Shown: positions 47,812 to 50,271 of the stretch, piece by piece | How the letters are laid out: each line of letters starts with the position of its first letter | Position numbering within the stretch: position 1 is the first letter of the stretch | NCBI RefSeq assembly: GCF_001435995.1 | Contig: NZ_AYYQ01000005.1 | Location: 1-50,271, forward strand | DNA: 50,271 nt | Source of the DNA: Apilactobacillus ozensis DSM 23829 = JCM 17196 | GTDB taxonomy: Bacteria; Bacillota; Bacilli; Lactobacillales; Lactobacillaceae | Reading direction: 5' to 3' | Program-made: the position numbers and the translations under genes | The notes under the pieces: generated by a model | The model's input: only the letters and a program-made list of their open reading frames with translations | What the model was told of the DNA's origin: nothing | Databases searched by the model: none

Positions 47812-50091
47812 ATGAATTCTAACGAAATTAAACTGGAACAAAATAGAGTTAACGCAGTCGTTAAAAAAGTTAACGCAAAAATTGAAGATACCAGTAAAGA
47901 ATATGAAAAAGCTAAACAAGAAACTAAAAACGTTCAAACTAATTATAGTAACAATACCTCTGTTAACTATTTTGAAGTTGATGATCGAATTGAAACATCA
48001 GCAGAATTACAACAACAACGTGGATTAGTAAATCGAGTTGTTGAAAATGAAAGTATTATCAATAATCAATTAAAAAAATTAAAAGACCTAGCTGATTCTC
48101 CCTACTTTGGCAGAATTGATATTAAAGATGATGATGAACCAGAAATTGAAAAACTATACATTGGAACTTCTTCCTTTGTAGATAAAAATCAAGAATTTTT
48201 AGTTTACGACTGGCGAGCACCAATTTCTAGCATTTATTACAATGGAACACTTGGTAAAACTAGTTATCAAACACCAGTTGGCAATCAGCAAACTGAACTA
48301 AAGAAGAAAAGACAATTTTCAATTAAAGCTGGTCAAATCAAAAATATGTTTGACACCAATGAAACTGTTGGTGATGAAATGCTACAAAATGTTTTAGGAC
48401 AGCATAATGATGAAAAAATGCAGAATATAGTTTCTACAATTCAAAAAGAACAAAATGACATTATTAGAGATACCAAAAGTGATTTATTAATTGTTCAAGG
48501 AGCTGCCGGCTCTGGAAAAACATCTACTCTACTTCAAAGAATTGCCTTTTTGCTTTATCATAGTCGTGATTCATTGGATGCTGATCAGATAGTTTTATTT
48601 TCTCCTAATAGATTGTTTGCTAGATATATTTCTGATGTATTACCTAGTTTAGGAGAAAGAAATATGCAACAAGTAACTTTTTCAGAGTTTGTAGCTCATC
48701 GATTGGAAGGCTTAAACGTTGAAACAATCTTCGATAAGTACGAAATAAGCAGTTCAGACCATGAATTAAAAAATGATGTATCTGAAATAAAGGGAAGTAA
48801 TCAATTTATCAAAGCTATTGAAAACTATTGTAATAAAATTGACGGATCTGAAATTGCTTTTAACAACATTAGTCTAGATGGTGAAATTTACTTCAGTAAA
48901 GAACATATTGAATCTATATATGATGAATTACCAAAACTAATGCAGTCTAAAGACAAATTTTTACAAACTAAAAATACACTAATAAAAGAACTAAAGAAAA
49001 TAATTAATGATTCTGTAAGTAAGCCCTGGGTTGATAAGGCTATCGATAATTTAAATTCAGAGCAATATCATGATTTACTGAAAGATTATAAAATTTCAAT
49101 GTTTCAAGATGAAATTGACGAAAGAAATTATATTGCTAAAACTATTGTAAAAAATAAATTGCAAAAGGTTTACGATGCTATATTCAATGGAAACTTTTTT
49201 GACCCATACATTCAATATATGAATTTTTTAAATAGCTTAGATGAAAAAATCATACCAAATAAAGTTATTAAAGAATTCTCTCAAAACCTCGAGTTCCATA
49301 AAATATCATTAGACGATGTTGCTCCGCTATTATATTTAAGATCTATTTTAACTGGAGATGGACAAAATCAAAAAATAAAATATTTATTTGTCGATGAAAT
49401 GCAAGACTACTCAATAGCCCAGTTAACTTATATCAAGCATGCTTTCCCTAACGCAAAATTAAACCTAATGGGCGATAGTGAACAAGCTTTATTTAAAAAT
49501 GTAGAAACTCCTGAACAGCTTTTACAAAAATTAAATAATGCGTTTCCAACTAATCACTCCAGGCTGATTAAATTAAATCGTTCTTATCGTTCAACTTATG
49601 AAATAACTAATTTTGCAAAATCCATTTTACCTAAAAACAATGATATAGAACCATTTAACCGTAAAGGAAAAATGCCTAAAATACTAATAAGAAAAAATGA
49701 AAATCAAGCTATCGATAGTATTTTGAAAGAAATCAAAAGTTTAGGCAATAAAAACAAAGCCATTATAACTAAAAATATGCAGGAAGCAAAGTATCTATAT
49801 AGACATCTATATAACACAATAAATGTTACCTTAATGTCTGATAAAGATAGATCTATACCTGAAGAAAGTCTAATAATTATACCCGTATATTTGGCAAAAG
49901 GACTTGAGTTTGATTCTGTAATAGCATGGAATGTATCACAGGAAAATTACAGTTATAGTAATAAGCTATTAGGAACTCTGTACACAATAATAACTAGAGC
50001 AATGCATCAATTAACTTTGGTAAGCATAGGAAAAGTTTCTAATATCATTAGTAGTCATGAAAACAAGGTAATTATTGATTATAAAATATAA
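47812..50091 (+). CDS. helD: RNA polymerase recycling helicase HelD
   Basis: A UvrD/Rep-like ATPase that binds stalled or post-termination RNA polymerase and clears it from DNA and RNA. The 759-residue protein has an N-terminal coiled-coil arm rich in Lys, Glu and Asn (about 1-90). Walker A is QGAAGSGKTSTLLQR (about 226-240) and motif II is VDEMQDYS (near 526). A long poorly conserved insert rich in Lys, Asp and Asn lies between them, and C-terminal helicase motifs include KLNRSYRSTYEITNF. The start is ATG with TGGAGG nine bases upstream and a consensus promoter. It is close to an rRNA operon. Confidence 0.93.
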   Translation: MNSNEIKLEQNRVNAVVKKVNAKIEDTSKEYEKAKQETKNVQTNYSNNTSVNYFEVDDRIETSAELQQQRGLVNRVVENESIINNQLKKLKDLADSPYFGRIDIKDDDEPEIEKLYIGTSSFVDKNQEFLVYDWRAPISSIYYNGTLGKTSYQTPVGNQQTELKKKRQFSIKAGQIKNMFDTNETVGDEMLQNVLGQHNDEKMQNIVSTIQKEQNDIIRDTKSDLLIVQGAAGSGKTSTLLQRIAFLLYHSRDSLDADQIVLFSPNRLFARYISDVLPSLGERNMQQVTFSEFVAHRLEGLNVETIFDKYEISSSDHELKNDVSEIKGSNQFIKAIENYCNKIDGSEIAFNNISLDGEIYFSKEHIESIYDELPKLMQSKDKFLQTKNTLIKELKKIINDSVSKPWVDKAIDNLNSEQYHDLLKDYKISMFQDEIDERNYIAKTIVKNKLQKVYDAIFNGNFFDPYIQYMNFLNSLDEKIIPNKVIKEFSQNLEFHKISLDDVAPLLYLRSILTGDGQNQKIKYLFVDEMQDYSIAQLTYIKHAFPNAKLNLMGDSEQALFKNVETPEQLLQKLNNAFPTNHSRLIKLNRSYRSTYEITNFAKSILPKNNDIEPFNRKGKMPKILIRKNENQAIDSILKEIKSLGNKNKAIITKNMQEAKYLYRHLYNTINVTLMSDKDRSIPEESLIIIPVYLAKGLEFDSVIAWNVSQENYSYSNKLLGTLYTIITRAMHQLTLVSIGKVSNIISSHENKVIIDYKI

Positions 50092-50126
50092 AAGAGGTTC
50101 TCTAAAAATATTAGAGAACCTCTTTT
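50091..50126. terminator. helD terminator
   Basis: A perfect 15-bp stem AAAGAGGTTCTCTAA/TTAGAGAACCTCTTT with a 5-base loop lies at the helD stop. It is symmetric and can also end the tRNA-Thr transcript on the minus strand. Confidence 0.9.
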
Positions 50127-50131
50127 ATTTA

Positions 50132-50204
50132 AGCCGTTTCCGGGATTTGAACCCGGGACCTCTTCCTTACCATGGAAACGCTCTACCTCCTGAGCTAAAA
50201 CGGC
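50132..50204 (-). tRNA. tRNA-Thr (GGT)
   Basis: 73 bases fold as a full cloverleaf: acceptor GCCGTTT/AAACGGC, D-arm GCTC/GAGC, anticodon stem TTTCC/GGAAG with the loop ATGGTAA, and T-arm CCGGG/CCCGG with the TTCAAAT loop. The anticodon GGT reads ACC and ACU. The anticodon arm resembles Bacillus tRNA-Thr(GGU). CCA is not encoded. It lies after the 5S gene of an rRNA operon on the same strand. Confidence 0.95.
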
Positions 50205-50215
50205 GTGTATTACAC

Positions 50216-50248
50216 AAAAAGCTTTCGAAATAAATCGAAAGCTTTTTT
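50216..50248 (-). terminator. hairpin between 5S rRNA and tRNA-Thr
   Basis: A perfect 13-bp stem AAAAAGCTTTCGA/TCGAAAGCTTTTT with a 6-base loop directly follows the 5S gene. It looks like an intrinsic terminator, yet tRNA-Thr lies only 11 bases beyond with little room for a promoter. Confidence 0.7.
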
Positions 50249-50254
50249 CAATGA

Positions 50255-50271
50255 GCGTGGCAACGTCCTAC
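50255..50271 (-). rRNA. rrf: 5S rRNA, 3' end only
   Basis: The minus strand reads GTAGGACGTTGCCACGC, the standard 3' end of Firmicutes 5S rRNA. The rest lies beyond the right edge. It shows that an rRNA operon, oriented left, adjoins the window. Confidence 0.88.

Overview
The window is a stretch of AT-rich core chromosome from a low-GC Gram-positive bacterium, almost certainly a member of the Lactobacillaceae. The basis is the origin-proximal gene order (metG-tatD-rnmV-rsmA-veg-ispE-purR-glmU-prs and pth-mfd-yabM-rqcP-divIC-yabR-tilS-hpt-ftsH-hslO-dusB-lysS-rrn), the mevalonate-pathway gene mvaA, the strongly codon-biased L-lactate dehydrogenase gene, the C-minus L31 protein and the Firmicutes-type T-box and pyrG attenuator. 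I cannot name the genus from the sequence alone. No prophage, insertion sequence, CRISPR array, defence island or biosynthetic cluster is visible.

Layout, left to right. Positions 1-250 hold tandem rRNA promoters and the leader of an rRNA operon that runs out of the left edge on the minus strand. Positions 252-14916 are a minus-strand block read from right to left: pth, mfd, a lipid flippase-like gene, rqcP, divIC, yabR, tilS, hpt, ftsH, hslO, dusB, lysS. Positions 15123-18357 are plus-strand: ldh with its own promoter and terminator, a polytopic membrane protein, and a c-di-AMP-binding CBS protein (cbpA). Positions 18407-29694 are minus-strand: rpoE, pyrG, murA, rpmE2, srtA, an unrecognised gene, murF, cshA, alr and a MazEF-type toxin-antitoxin pair. 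Positions 29841-32011 are a plus-strand pair (HD phosphohydrolase, HAD phosphatase). Positions 32057-47491 are minus-strand: trpS with a T-box leader, a Ppx/GppA phosphatase, mvaA, an IpaB/EvcA-type protein, a sirtuin, a DUF72 protein, metG, tatD, rnmV, rsmA, veg, ispE, purR, glmU, prs and a small membrane protein. helD is plus-strand at 47812-50091. The window closes with a minus-strand tRNA-Thr and the last bases of a 5S rRNA, so a second rRNA operon lies just off the right edge.

Most genes serve translation (lysS, metG, trpS, dusB, tilS, rsmA, rnmV, pth, rqcP, tRNA, rRNA), cell-wall synthesis (glmU, murA, murF, alr, flippase, srtA, divIC), nucleotide supply (prs, pyrG, hpt, purR) and RNA polymerase upkeep (rpoE, mfd, helD). 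Both rRNA operons and most genes point left, so replication probably moves right to left and the origin probably lies to the right of the window.

The window looks ordinary in content. The points most worth a second look are regulatory or gene-structure details: a pyrG leader that fits CTP-sensing reiterative transcription; a Trp T-box; an exact PurBox at purR; palindromes and a hairpin around the ftsH promoter; an aspartate in place of the catalytic cysteine of MurA; a DUF3899-like gene that seems to start at ATC overlapping the prs stop; absence of acpS from its usual place; and an unrecognised 261-residue protein between murF and srtA.
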